Assembly (NCBI GenBank): GCA_017551515.1
Contig: JAFZLK010000091.1
Span: forward strand, 1-49,276
Length of the DNA stretch: 49,276 bases
Origin: Bacteroidales bacterium
GTDB lineage: Bacteria; Bacteroidota; Bacteroidia; Bacteroidales; ML635J-15
Direction of reading: 5' to 3'
The translations under genes and the position numbers were made by a program. The notes under the pieces are model-generated. The model was not told where the DNA came from. It ran no database searches and saw nothing but the letters and a program-made list of their open reading frames with translations. Positions 8,646 through 17,328 of this stretch are shown here, one piece after another (position 1 is the stretch's first letter; each line of letters opens with the position of its first letter).

Positions 8646-9302
8646 ATGAAAATTATCAACTTAGGAGGCAAAGGCAGTCTGCTCGACCAGTTTTTGTCTG
8701 AGGTTCGCGATGTGCAAATCCAGCAGGAAAGATTGCGTTTCCGCAATAATATCACCCGCATAGGTGAGGTAATGGCATACGAAATAAGCAAGCGTCTGCC
8801 TTTTTCCGATGAGGATATAATAACCCCTCTTGGCATAGCAACTGTTCCTACAATTAAGGAGCAGCCGATTTTGGCAACGATTCTCCGTGCTGGACTTCCT
8901 ATGTATAAAGGGTTCCTGAATTTTTTCGATCATGCTGATAGTGCGTTTATTGCTGGGTATCGCAAATACGACAAAAATGGCAAGTTTGAGGTGAAAATCG
9001 ACTATATCACTTCTCCATCCATTGACGATAGGCTTGTAATAATTTGTGATCCTATGCTTGCAAGCGGAGGTAGTATCGAGCTAGCTTTCAAAGGCTTGCT
9101 GGAATACGGAACACCAAAGCATGTGCATGTTGCGGCTGTGATTGCAAGTCGTGAAGGCTTGGAGTATATAGAAAGAGTGTTGCCCGAAAGCATGGTGACG
9201 GTTTGGACGGCCGCCATTGATGACGAGCTTACTGTAAAATCATACATTGTTCCTGGCATAGGCGATGCAGGCGATTTAGCATTTGGAGAAAAAACAGAAT
9301 AG
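8646..9302 (+). CDS. upp: uracil phosphoribosyltransferase
   Basis: Pyrimidine salvage: uracil + PRPP give UMP + PPi. The 218-residue protein shows ATILRAGLPM, the PRPP-binding loop ICDPMLASGGS and the uracil-binding C-terminus PGIGDAGDLAFG. It is monocistronic. A weak -7 (TATCTTTA, about 8613) lies upstream after a 445-base gene-free stretch. Confidence 0.96.
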   Translation: MKIINLGGKGSLLDQFLSEVRDVQIQQERLRFRNNITRIGEVMAYEISKRLPFSDEDIITPLGIATVPTIKEQPILATILRAGLPMYKGFLNFFDHADSAFIAGYRKYDKNGKFEVKIDYITSPSIDDRLVIICDPMLASGGSIELAFKGLLEYGTPKHVHVAAVIASREGLEYIERVLPESMVTVWTAAIDDELTVKSYIVPGIGDAGDLAFGEKTE

Positions 9303-9351
9303 CCAAATCCAAACTTTTTTCTATCTTCACGGCACTAAAAATGCCATTTAG

Positions 9352-10383
9352 ATGATAACAGAAACTACTGATATAGAAACCGTTGCCATCCATGTTGTAG
9401 GCAACAAGGCCGAGGATGCTGGCTATGGGCTGTCGAAATCGGCGATAGAGCTTGACGATGAAATCAAGGAAATCATGATGGATTATTTTCTGTCATCCTT
9501 CAAGTCGGGTGAACTGTACAACTTTTACCACGACAGCGAATTGTCGTACAACGAGGTATGCGACTATGTAGCCAAGATTTTTGATGATAGTTCGCAACTT
9601 TTCGAGCAGTCGGTCAATCTGACAAAGCACTTGTACGAGAAAAGTTCGCATCCCAACATCAAGTCGGGCGAATTTTATGTGGTGCTGTTCCACGACTGTC
9701 AGATTGAAGGCGAAAAGGTTGATGCAGTGGGACTTTTCAAGTCAGAAAACAAGGATCCGTTCCTAAAGGTTAAGCGTGACGGAGACAATTTCCGCATCGA
9801 GTGCGACCGTGGCATCAATCCGCGAAAGATGGACAAGGGCTGTCTGGTGTTCAATTACGAGCGCGAAAACGGCTTTGTTGTCAAGGTCATCGACAATACC
9901 AACCACACCGAGGCGCATTATTGGACAGACGACTTTCTGCACATCAGGCAGAGACAGGACAAGTATTTCAACACTCACAATGTGATGTCGATGTACAAGA
10001 ACTTTGTCACCAAGGAGCTGCCACAGCAGTTTGATGTGTCGAAAGCCGACCAGGCCGATTTGCTCAACCGTTCGGTAAAATTTTTCAAGGAGAACGAAAA
10101 TTTTGAGATGCAGAACTTTGAAGATTCGGTGATTCGTCAGCCGGAGGTCATCGAGCAGTTCAAGAGTTTCAAGGACACATTTTCGCGCGAAAACGACTTT
10201 GAGATTCCCGACAGCTTTGACATTTCCGATTCGGCGGTAAAGAAGCAGAGTCGCGCCTTCAAGAGTGTCATAAAGTTGGACAAAAATTTTCATATTTATG
10301 TCCACGGCAACCGCAACTTGATAGAGCAGGGCGAGGACGAAAAAGGAAAGTTCTACAAGGTTTATTACAAGGAGGAGGAATAA
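9352..10383 (+). CDS. nucleoid-associated protein (NdpA/YejK family)
   Basis: 343 residues. Start IETVAIHVVGNKAED and the following acidic helical region with later GEFYVVLFHDC match the PF04245 family (37-kDa nucleoid-associated protein), widely present as one copy in Bacteroidota. In proteobacteria the homologue binds DNA; the Bacteroidota role is not established. It is followed immediately by an inserted restriction-modification pair that has its own promoter. Confidence 0.8.
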   Translation: MITETTDIETVAIHVVGNKAEDAGYGLSKSAIELDDEIKEIMMDYFLSSFKSGELYNFYHDSELSYNEVCDYVAKIFDDSSQLFEQSVNLTKHLYEKSSHPNIKSGEFYVVLFHDCQIEGEKVDAVGLFKSENKDPFLKVKRDGDNFRIECDRGINPRKMDKGCLVFNYERENGFVVKVIDNTNHTEAHYWTDDFLHIRQRQDKYFNTHNVMSMYKNFVTKELPQQFDVSKADQADLLNRSVKFFKENENFEMQNFEDSVIRQPEVIEQFKSFKDTFSRENDFEIPDSFDISDSAVKKQSRAFKSVIKLDKNFHIYVHGNRNLIEQGEDEKGKFYKVYYKEEE

Positions 10384-10406
10384 AATAGACAGGAAAGATT
10401 TTTTAG

Positions 10407-10414
10407 TATTTTTG
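10407..10414 (+). promoter_or_regulatory. -7 promoter element of the restriction-modification operon
   Basis: TATTTTTG at 10407-10414 predicts transcription start near 10420. The in-frame ATG at 10416 would then lie at or before the transcript start, so the methyltransferase start is placed at 10431. Confidence 0.6.
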
Positions 10415-10430
10415 CATGAACATTGCATTT

Positions 10431-11903
10431 ATGGCAGTAAATAGTTTTGTAAATATTGCATACAGGAAAACAATTGATTTTGTTGAGTCAATTCCAAAAT
10501 CGGAAAGAAAAAAGTATGGTCAGTTTTTTACATCAGAACCGATTGCCCGGTACATGGCTTCGCTATTTTCTTTTAATTGTTTGCCACAGTCATTAAGAAT
10601 ACTAGATGCTGGAGCTGGCACAGGATTGCTTACAACTGCACTTGTTGAGAATTTAAGAAATTCTGGATATACAGGAAATATAAAAACTGTATGTTATGAA
10701 AATGATGCTAAGGTTATTTCAACTTTAGTTGAAAATCTAGAGATTCTAAAAAGGCACTATTCTATAAATTACGAAATTAGAAGAGACAATTATTTGACTT
10801 CCCAAAATTTCACAGAACTTGATTTGTTCAAAAAGGATATATCTACAGAATACGATATGATAATTGGTAATCCCCCATATCTCAAGGTGTCCAAAGATTC
10901 TGCAGAAGCTAAGATGATGTCTGATGTTTGCTATGGTGCCCCCAATTTATATTTTCTTTTCTTGGCTATGGGTATTCATAATTTAAAGGATGGCTGCGAG
11001 TTAGTTTATGTTATCCCACGTTCATGGACTTCTGGAGCATATTTTGAAAGGTTCAGAAAATATCTGTTCAAGCATTGTGTCATTACAAATATTCATATTT
11101 TTGATAGTCGCGATAAGGTTTTTGACGGAGAATCTGTATTGCAGGAAACAATGATAATAAAAGTTAAAAAGACATTGGATAAACCAGCTTTTGTAAGAAT
11201 ATCTTCATCAAGCACAAGTGATTTCTCTGACAATAAATACTTTGATGTGGATTATGATACAATAGTCTCACCGAATCAATATGTATTCATTGTTACAAGT
11301 AAAGAAGATGCCGAAATATTGTCAAGAATAAATCGTCAGAAATACACTTTAGTTACAGACAATTTACGTATGAGAACAGGTGTTATTGTTGATTTTAGGA
11401 CACAAGAGGTATTAAGAAACAACAATGAGGAAGGTGCTTATCCTTTGTTTTATTCACAACATATAAAAGATGGTCGGGTATTTTGGCCGATAGGTCGAGA
11501 TGGTGAATATATTATGACCGACAGAATAGGTTTTTTACAGGAAAATTCCGATTACTTGTTTGTAAAACGTTTTACATCAAAAGAAGAAAAAAGAAGATTA
11601 CAATGCGGGATATATTTGAACGATGATTATAAACAGTATAAATACATTAGTACTCAAAATAAAATCAATTACATAAAGTGTGACAATCCGGAAATTGCCT
11701 ATGGCTTGTTTACATTATTGAATTCATCATTGTATGATTCATATTACAGAATACTTAATGGTTCTACGCAAGTAAATTCCACAGAGATAAATGCAATGCC
11801 AGTGCCATCTAAAGAAGATTTGGAAATGATAGGCAGAGAACTTATTGGAAAAGAATTGACAGAACAAAATTGTAATAATATAGTTGATAGATGGATAAAA
11901 TAA
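10431..11903 (+). CDS. type II N6-adenine DNA methyltransferase (Eco57I-like)
   Basis: 490 residues. SAM-binding motif I is LDAGAGTG and catalytic motif IV is NPPY (in MIIGNPPYLK), giving adenine-N6 methylation. The KKYGQFFT start is typical of the Eco57I/TaqI-like class. The C-terminal part (from about 290) is the target-recognition region. It overlaps the next gene by 13 bases; that gene is a BsuBI/PstI-type endonuclease, so the pair protects CTGCAG or a related site (inference from family). AT-rich relative to neighbouring core genes, in keeping with recent gain. Confidence 0.9.
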   Translation: MAVNSFVNIAYRKTIDFVESIPKSERKKYGQFFTSEPIARYMASLFSFNCLPQSLRILDAGAGTGLLTTALVENLRNSGYTGNIKTVCYENDAKVISTLVENLEILKRHYSINYEIRRDNYLTSQNFTELDLFKKDISTEYDMIIGNPPYLKVSKDSAEAKMMSDVCYGAPNLYFLFLAMGIHNLKDGCELVYVIPRSWTSGAYFERFRKYLFKHCVITNIHIFDSRDKVFDGESVLQETMIIKVKKTLDKPAFVRISSSSTSDFSDNKYFDVDYDTIVSPNQYVFIVTSKEDAEILSRINRQKYTLVTDNLRMRTGVIVDFRTQEVLRNNNEEGAYPLFYSQHIKDGRVFWPIGRDGEYIMTDRIGFLQENSDYLFVKRFTSKEEKRRLQCGIYLNDDYKQYKYISTQNKINYIKCDNPEIAYGLFTLLNSSLYDSYYRILNGSTQVNSTEINAMPVPSKEDLEMIGRELIGKELTEQNCNNIVDRWIK

Positions 11904-12796
11904 GTAGAATCAAAAAACTTCTTGCCGACATTGGGTTGCCAACAGCCCAACAATCAAATATATGTGCACTTACAATTCTAGGAATGGCAGGACTAAAACA
12001 AACAACGAAATGGACTAATGCTTCAAACGAATGGGTAAGAATACATGATATTATTTTGTTTGCAAATGATAATTATGATGTAAATTACGCAGAAAATTCA
12101 AGAGAAACATTTCGAAAAAAAGCCCTACATCATTTTAGAAATGCAGCAATTGTAGAAGATAATGGGGAAGCGACAAACAGTCCTAATTATCGTTGGAGAC
12201 TTACTGATGAGTTTTTGGAGATTATTAGGAAAATAAATGTATCAAAAGATCCACTAAAATTATTTAAAGAGAATCATGAAAGTCTTGTTGTTGCATATTC
12301 TTCAAAAAGGGAGATAAATAAGATCCCTGTTAAGATAAATGGACAGATATTTTCTTTTAGTGGTGGGAAACATAATCAATTACAGAAGGCAATAATTGAA
12401 GAATTTGCATCAAGATTTGCTCCTAATTCCGAATGTCTTTATGTTGGTGATACTACTCAAAAAGACCTAGTTAAATCTGAAAAAAGATTGAAGGAAATAG
12501 GTTTTGCCATATCACTTCATGACAAAATGCCAGATGTTATAATCTATTCTGAAGAAAAGAAATGGTTGTATTTTATAGAGGCTGTAACATCTGTAGGACC
12601 AATGGAGCCTAAACGTATTAAGGAATTGATGGAAATGACAAAAAATGTAAAAGTTCAAAGGATATTTATTACAGCATTTCCCGATTTCAAGACATATAAG
12701 AAATTTTCGGAGCAATTGGCTTGGGAGACAGAAGTATGGATTGCTGAGATTCCAGACCACATGATACATCTTAATGGGTATAAGTTTTTAGGTTAA
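11891..12796 (+). CDS. BsuBI/PstI-family type II restriction endonuclease
   Basis: 301 residues. An N-terminal helical DNA-recognition domain (winged-helix-like, about 1-110) is followed by a catalytic domain carrying PDVIIYSE (D215) and FIEAVTSVGPM (E230), the PD-(D/E)xK variant of this family. Homologues cut CTGCA^G. The start lies inside the methyltransferase end, the usual way to couple endonuclease to protective methylation. CTGCAG sites are present in the window (for example near 6865, 7268, 12938 and 16596), so they would need to be methylated if the enzyme is active. Confidence 0.9.
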   Translation: MDKISRIKKLLADIGLPTAQQSNICALTILGMAGLKQTTKWTNASNEWVRIHDIILFANDNYDVNYAENSRETFRKKALHHFRNAAIVEDNGEATNSPNYRWRLTDEFLEIIRKINVSKDPLKLFKENHESLVVAYSSKREINKIPVKINGQIFSFSGGKHNQLQKAIIEEFASRFAPNSECLYVGDTTQKDLVKSEKRLKEIGFAISLHDKMPDVIIYSEEKKWLYFIEAVTSVGPMEPKRIKELMEMTKNVKVQRIFITAFPDFKTYKKFSEQLAWETEVWIAEIPDHMIHLNGYKFLG

Positions 12797-12809
12797 TTAT
12801 TTTTTCACC

Positions 12810-13418
12810 TTGTCAGACATTATCGACACATATAAAACCATCACCGCGCCTTCGGAAGGTTTCTATTCCGAGAAGGGCAGCAAGTTCATATCGCTTGCAT
12901 TTCCTGTGCGCAGCGAGGACGAGGTGAGGGAAAACCTGCAGGCGGTGAAGAAGAAGTATTACGATGCCCGTCATCATGTGTATGCTTTTGTGCTTGGCGA
13001 TTATGGCGACACCTATCGTTGCAGCGACGACGGAGAACCTTCCAACAGTTCGGGAATGCCTGTGCTGGGACAGTTGCGCTCGTTTGGGCTTACTTATACA
13101 ATGATTGTGGTTGTGAGGTATTTCGGTGGGACAAAGTTGGGAATACCTGGACTCATAAACGCCTACCGCACAGCCGCTGCCGATGCGTTGAGCAATGCAA
13201 AAATTGTGGATGAAACTATAGATGCTTCGTATTCGCTTGCGTTTACCTACGATGATGTGAATTTAGTTATGAAATGTCTAAAGGATTTCGATGCAAAGAT
13301 TGTTGCACAATATTTTACAGAGGATTGCCGTTTAGATTTTATGGTAAAGCTTTCGGCGGAAGCTCCGCTTGTGGAGGCTCTGTCGAAGAATTACAAGGTT
13401 GTTATAAACAAAAAATAA
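12810..13418 (+). CDS. YigZ/IMPACT family protein
   Basis: 202 residues with the UPF0029 signature (ARHHVYAF, then CSDDGEPSNSSGMPVL and VVVRYFGGTKLG) and a C-terminal DUF1949-like ferredoxin fold. Bacterial members are linked to translation; no enzymatic activity is established. No in-frame ATG lies between the previous stop and the conserved domain, so the start is the TTG at 12810, 13 bases after the restriction gene. The unusual start may result from the insertion of that pair just upstream. Its last codons form one copy of a 16-bp direct repeat. Confidence 0.9.
   Translation: MSDIIDTYKTITAPSEGFYSEKGSKFISLAFPVRSEDEVRENLQAVKKKYYDARHHVYAFVLGDYGDTYRCSDDGEPSNSSGMPVLGQLRSFGLTYTMIVVVRYFGGTKLGIPGLINAYRTAAADALSNAKIVDETIDASYSLAFTYDDVNLVMKCLKDFDAKIVAQYFTEDCRLDFMVKLSAEAPLVEALSKNYKVVINKK
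13398..13413 (+). repeat. 16-bp direct repeat, left copy
   Basis: GTTGTTATAAACAAAA, inside the last codons of the yigZ-like gene, is repeated exactly at 15494-15509. The two copies bracket the AAA/DUF4276 pair. Confidence 0.85.
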
Positions 13419-13646
13419 TATATAGATGGTACGCTGTATGCGTCCTATTATATGTTTATGTAACTTATGAGAATTACATAGCGGTGATGTTAGGCGGTTA
13501 CATAAAAATATGAGACGTATTTTTATTTTTTACTATTCATTCCCAGATAGTTTAGGCAAACATAAAGACTTTCATTTTTGGGGGTTACCTTTTTCTCCTT
13601 TTATCATAAATTAATGAAAGATGTGTGGTACATATCGAAAAAAAAG

Positions 13647-13654
13647 TATTTTTG
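13647..13654 (+). promoter_or_regulatory. -7 promoter element of the AAA/DUF4276 pair
   Basis: TATTTTTG. The long in-frame ATG at 13625 lies before it and is rejected; the start at 13682 is 27 bases after the element. The gap 13419-13646 shows no other feature. Confidence 0.6.
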
Positions 13655-13681
13655 CGGTACATTTTGAACATATCATTTTCG

Positions 13682-14875
13682 ATGAAGATAGAAAAAATAA
13701 AAATAGAGAATTTCAAAGTTTATAAAAATACTGAAATTACAAAAGTGGGTAATTTTTCAGTATTTTTAGGAGCTAATGGGTCAGGTAAAAGCACGCTTTT
13801 CGATGTTTTTGGCTTTTTAAGTGATGCCTTGAAAAGCAATGTAAAAGTTGCGTTGAACAAGCGTGGAGGATACAAGGAGGTTTGTACTCGTGGATGCAAG
13901 GGACCGATTACTTTTGAAATAAAGTTTCGTAATACAGAAATGCAAGGTAGCCAACCGCTTATTACCTACCATTTAGAAATATCTCTTCAGCAAGGCACGA
14001 CAATTCCAGTTGTTGCTAAGGAATTTTTAAGTTATCGTCGTGGACAAAAGGGAAAACCTTATCGTTTCCTTGATTTTCAATATGGCAAAGGGACTGCAAT
14101 TATCAACGAAGACCAATATACCGACAGCCTGAATTTTGAAGACAAAAGGGAAGAGCAAATTTTGGATTCTCCTGACATATTAGCAATCAAAGGTTTGGGA
14201 CAATTCCAAAAATTCAAAGCAATAAGTGCATTTCGCCGATTACTGGACGAATGGTATGTGTCTAACTTCCAAATTCAAAGTGCAAAAGAGGCTGAAGATG
14301 TAGGTTATAGTGAACATTTGTCAACTACAGGAAATAATTTGGCGCAAGTCGCAAAATTCATTTGGGAGAATCATCGTGATGTATTCAACACGATTATAGA
14401 GAAGTTCAAGCAGAGAGTTCCTGGTATCGAAAATGTTGAACCGGAGGAGACTCCCGATGGACGCATCATTCTGAAATTTAAGGACGGAAGTTTTAAGGAT
14501 CCTTTTATTTCTCGTTTTGTTTCGGATGGAACAATTAAAATGTTTGCGTACTTGGTGCTTCTTTATGACCCAGTAAGACATCCATTGCTTTGTGTCGAAG
14601 AACCTGAGAATTATCTTCACCCAGAACTTCTTTTTGAACTGGCGGAAGAATTCAGAGAATATGCTCAAAGTGGTGGGCAGGTTTTTGTATCTACTCATTC
14701 TCCCGACTTTGTAAATGCCATTCGTGTGAATGAATTGTTCTGGCTCACAAAACTGAATGGAACCACAAGCATAACAAAAAGTGATGAAATCATCAGGAAA
14801 CTGTATGAAAATGGTGACAAGTTGGGTTGGTTGTGGCAACAAGGTTATTTAAAGGGTAGTGGACCAAAATCATAG
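13682..14875 (+). CDS. AAA family ATPase (ABC/SMC-like, AAA_21)
   Basis: 397 residues. Start MKIEKIKIENFKVYKN is typical of RecF/SMC-like ATPases; Walker A is GANGSGKS. Near the end come FVSDGTIKMF (signature-like), LLCVEEPENYLHPE (Walker B with catalytic Glu and D-loop) and FVSTHSPDFV (switch His). The protein would dimerise on ATP binding. It forms an operon with the DUF4276 gene 3 bases downstream; ATPases of this type with a partner nuclease or Toprim-like protein are frequent in phage defence, so a defence role is inferred. Confidence 0.85.
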   Translation: MKIEKIKIENFKVYKNTEITKVGNFSVFLGANGSGKSTLFDVFGFLSDALKSNVKVALNKRGGYKEVCTRGCKGPITFEIKFRNTEMQGSQPLITYHLEISLQQGTTIPVVAKEFLSYRRGQKGKPYRFLDFQYGKGTAIINEDQYTDSLNFEDKREEQILDSPDILAIKGLGQFQKFKAISAFRRLLDEWYVSNFQIQSAKEAEDVGYSEHLSTTGNNLAQVAKFIWENHRDVFNTIIEKFKQRVPGIENVEPEETPDGRIILKFKDGSFKDPFISRFVSDGTIKMFAYLVLLYDPVRHPLLCVEEPENYLHPELLFELAEEFREYAQSGGQVFVSTHSPDFVNAIRVNELFWLTKLNGTTSITKSDEIIRKLYENGDKLGWLWQQGYLKGSGPKS

Positions 14876-14878
14876 GAT

Positions 14879-15460
14879 ATGGATAGATTAGAATTTCTTG
14901 TTGAGGAACGTTCTATTGCCGAAGTATTAAAAGTAATTCTCCCAAAAATCCTACCACAAAGTTGGACTTTGGACGAGAACTTTTTTGTTCGTCACCATAA
15001 TGGCAAGTCCGATCTTAAAAAATCTATTCCACAAAAATTCAAAGCTTTTTCATCTCTGCCGTATGATACAGGTATAGTTGTTGTGCAGGATCAAGATGCG
15101 AATGATTGTAAACAACTGAAAAAAGAATTGTCCCAGATATGCGAGCAGTACAATTCAAAACCTTGTCCTTATAGGGTTCGGATAGTATGTCACGAATTAG
15201 AGGCATGGTATTTGGGCGATGTAAATGCTTTAGAGGCTGTTTTCCCGCATCAGTTCAAAGCCAATAAATATAAAAACAAAGATTTGTGCAGTCATCCAGA
15301 TAACATTGTTACTCCCAAAAACAGGTTGAAGAATATTGTTGGAGAATACTCTCAAGTTGCAATTGCTAGAGAAATGGCATCTCGAATGGATGTAAATATT
15401 AACAAATCAGAAAGTTTTAATCAATTCAAGAAAGGAGTTCTGGATTTAATAAAATCGTGA
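14879..15460 (+). CDS. DUF4276 protein, partner of the AAA ATPase
   Basis: 193 residues with the family marks: an N-terminal FLVEERSIAEVL (conserved Glu as in Toprim folds), VVVQDQDANDC (the DxD pair) and RIVCHELEAWYLGD. The acidic E...DxD pattern is Toprim-like and suggests a metal-dependent nuclease. Spacing of 3 bases from the ATPase gene shows co-translation. It resembles in layout two-gene ATPase + Toprim defence systems such as PARIS, but I do not assign it to a named system. Confidence 0.8.
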   Translation: MDRLEFLVEERSIAEVLKVILPKILPQSWTLDENFFVRHHNGKSDLKKSIPQKFKAFSSLPYDTGIVVVQDQDANDCKQLKKELSQICEQYNSKPCPYRVRIVCHELEAWYLGDVNALEAVFPHQFKANKYKNKDLCSHPDNIVTPKNRLKNIVGEYSQVAIAREMASRMDVNINKSESFNQFKKGVLDLIKS

Positions 15461-15493
15461 GTGTAATTATTTCAATTGAAGCATAAGTTGTTA

Positions 15494-15509
15494 GTTGTTA
15501 TAAACAAAA
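15494..15509 (+). repeat. 16-bp direct repeat, right copy
   Basis: Exact copy of 13398-13413. It lies 34 bases after the DUF4276 stop and is followed by short AATGGATAAT-type repeats common between genes of Bacteroidota. Confidence 0.85.
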
Positions 15510-15562
15510 TGGATAATGCATAATTGACAATGGATAATTAACAATGGATAATAAACCGCCCA

Positions 15563-15622
15563 CTGAGCCTGTCGAAGTGAAGGTTACGAAATTTGATAGG
15601 ATTTTGGCTTCGACAAGCTTAG
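15563..15622. repeat. REP-like inverted repeat upstream of the acyltransferase
   Basis: CTGAGCCTGTCGAAG at 15563-15577 and its near complement CTTCGACAAGCTTAG at 15608-15622 form an imperfect inverted pair. It is readable in frame with the acyltransferase but its translation (EPVEVKV, then ASTSLASG) looks like non-coding repeat. Confidence 0.7.
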
Positions 15623-15648
15623 CCAGCGGAAATAAAATAAAAAGAAAA

Positions 15649-16200
15649 ATGGGTAGAAAATTTTCACGGTTCTTTATTCGCGGGTGGAATGTGGTGGAAG
15701 CCCCAGAGATGACCAAGGCATTGGTTGTCATGGCCCCACACACCAGCATGATTGATTTCATTCATGGCAAACTATATTTTTCGAGTTGCGGCTACAAACC
15801 GAAATTCCTGATGAAAGCCGAAATGTTCAAATGGCCGTTGTCGCCAATTTTGCGTGCTCTCGGTGCTGTGCCTATCGACCGTAGCAAGAAGGTTGGACAA
15901 ATTCGTCAGGTTGTGGAGGCCTTTGAGAAGAACGACAACTTCATTCTGGTGATGTGTCCCGAAGGCACGCGAAAGAAGGTAAAGAACTGGAAGCGCGGTT
16001 TCATAAAGATGGCCAAGAATGCCAATGTGCCAGTGTTTTGCGGTTTTATTGACTACAAGACACATTCTATGGGCATTAAGTGCGAACTCGACATGTCGGG
16101 CGATGACAAGGAGATTATGAACCGTATGAAGGCCGTTTATGCTCCTATGGAAGGCCGTAACAAAGGTTGTTTTGATGCAAGTCCCGATGATGAAAGTTAG
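15649..16200 (+). CDS. PlsC-like lysophospholipid acyltransferase
   Basis: 183 residues. The acyltransferase motifs are APHTSMIDF (His and Asp of the HX4D catalytic box), VPIDRSKK and MCPEGTRKK (the EGTR motif). It probably acylates 1-acyl-glycerol-3-phosphate or a related lysolipid at the inner membrane, though it lacks a strong membrane helix. An in-frame ATG at 15544 would add 35 residues encoded by a REP-like repeat, so the start MGRKFSRFF at 15649 is preferred. The end overlaps the amidase gene by 11 bases. Confidence 0.88.
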   Translation: MGRKFSRFFIRGWNVVEAPEMTKALVVMAPHTSMIDFIHGKLYFSSCGYKPKFLMKAEMFKWPLSPILRALGAVPIDRSKKVGQIRQVVEAFEKNDNFILVMCPEGTRKKVKNWKRGFIKMAKNANVPVFCGFIDYKTHSMGIKCELDMSGDDKEIMNRMKAVYAPMEGRNKGCFDASPDDES

Positions 16201-16957
16201 TCTGCTACAACTAGATACAGTGTGGAAGGACAAGCACGCCAACCTTGATGTGATTTCACAAAAAATCGATGAAAATCAAGGTGCCGACATATATGTGCTT
16301 CCTGAGATGTTTGCCACAGGTTTCTGCAACGAGGTTGACGAACTTGGCGAAACCATTTACGGACAAACAGTTGACGAAATGAAGTCCTTGTCAGCGAAAT
16401 ACCATGCCGCTGTTTGCGGGTCGTTAATTTTGCGCGACGGAGGGAAATATTACAATTCTTTTTTGTTTGTGAAGCCAGATGGCGAAATTTCGCGTTACGA
16501 CAAACGGCATTTGTTCCGATTTGGAGGCGAAGCCGATATGTTTTCGCAAGGAGAAAATCGCGTAGTAGTTGAATATAAAGGATATAGAATTTTGCTGCAG
16601 GTGTGTTACGACTTGCGTTTCCCTGTGTGGAGCCGCAATCGCAATGATTATGATGTGATTTTTTATGTTGCAAACTGGCCAGATAGTCGTCGTAAAGTTT
16701 TTGATACTTTGCTAAAGGCAAGAGCAATTGAAAATCAGGCGTATGTGGTTGGTGTAAACCGCGTCGGCGATGATGGTATGGGATTGCACTACGACGGTGG
16801 AAGTTGCATAATCGATTTCAAGGGCGAGTATGTGGGGCGTTGTCCCGATGGCGAGGAATTTGTTCTGACAGAGAAACTTGATATTGATGCGTTGCGCCAG
16901 TTCCGGGAGAAATTCCCAGCTTGGAGTGATGCCGATGAGTTCTCGTTGCAGAGGTAG
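16190..16957 (+). CDS. nitrilase-family amidase (omega-amidase YafV-like)
   Basis: 255 residues of the carbon-nitrogen hydrolase superfamily. The catalytic triad is visible: E39 (VLPEMF), K105 (YDKRHLF) and C139 (QVCYDLRFPVW). The closest known type is omega-amidase, which hydrolyses alpha-keto-glutaramate or -succinamate. The start at the second ATG of ATGATGAAA fits the usual MKVSLLQLD beginning; longer upstream frames overlap the acyltransferase in another frame. Confidence 0.9.
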   Translation: MKVSLLQLDTVWKDKHANLDVISQKIDENQGADIYVLPEMFATGFCNEVDELGETIYGQTVDEMKSLSAKYHAAVCGSLILRDGGKYYNSFLFVKPDGEISRYDKRHLFRFGGEADMFSQGENRVVVEYKGYRILLQVCYDLRFPVWSRNRNDYDVIFYVANWPDSRRKVFDTLLKARAIENQAYVVGVNRVGDDGMGLHYDGGSCIIDFKGEYVGRCPDGEEFVLTEKLDIDALRQFREKFPAWSDADEFSLQR

Positions 16958-16983
16958 AAACTTGCTGAATGAGAAATTTATAT

Positions 16984-16991
16984 TAATTTTG
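16984..16991 (+). promoter_or_regulatory. -7 promoter element of the SHOCT gene
   Basis: TAATTTTG, with CTTG 19 bases upstream as a near -33 box. Confidence 0.55.
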
Positions 16992-17011
16992 CACTCAAAT
17001 TTAAAAGAACT

Positions 17012-17248
17012 ATGGCACGAATCATATTTTTATTGGTAATATTTGCTCTTGTTGTTGTAATTGTTGTTTATGTTGTCAAGGCAATAAAAATGAACAACAA
17101 GGAAGAAAAATCTACACCAATACAGCGTACAAAGGAGCGCACCAACTATTCTGTTGCCGATGAACTTCTCAAGTTGCAGAACCTCAAGGAGGAAGGTATT
17201 ATTACCGAGAAGGAATTCGAGGAGATGAAGAAGAAGTTGATGGAATAA
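17012..17248 (+). CDS. small membrane protein with SHOCT domain
   Basis: 78 residues: one N-terminal transmembrane helix (about 4-25), a polar linker, and a C-terminal SHOCT-type helical hairpin (ADELLKLQNLKEEGIITEKE, then FEEMKKKL). SHOCT domains are short oligomerisation modules; the role is unknown. It has its own promoter. Confidence 0.75.
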   Translation: MARIIFLLVIFALVVVIVVYVVKAIKMNNKEEKSTPIQRTKERTNYSVADELLKLQNLKEEGIITEKEFEEMKKKLME

Positions 17249-17328
17249 CACAAAAATTTCAGCTATATATATTATTGTTACATCCGTAGTTGGATGCTAA
17301 TTTTTGTTATAACTCTCAAAGTTAAAAA

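Noticed and set aside
13625..13681. Longer start of the AAA ATPase at 13625
   Set aside because: It lies before the -7 element at 13647-13654 and adds residues unlike the family's usual N-terminus.
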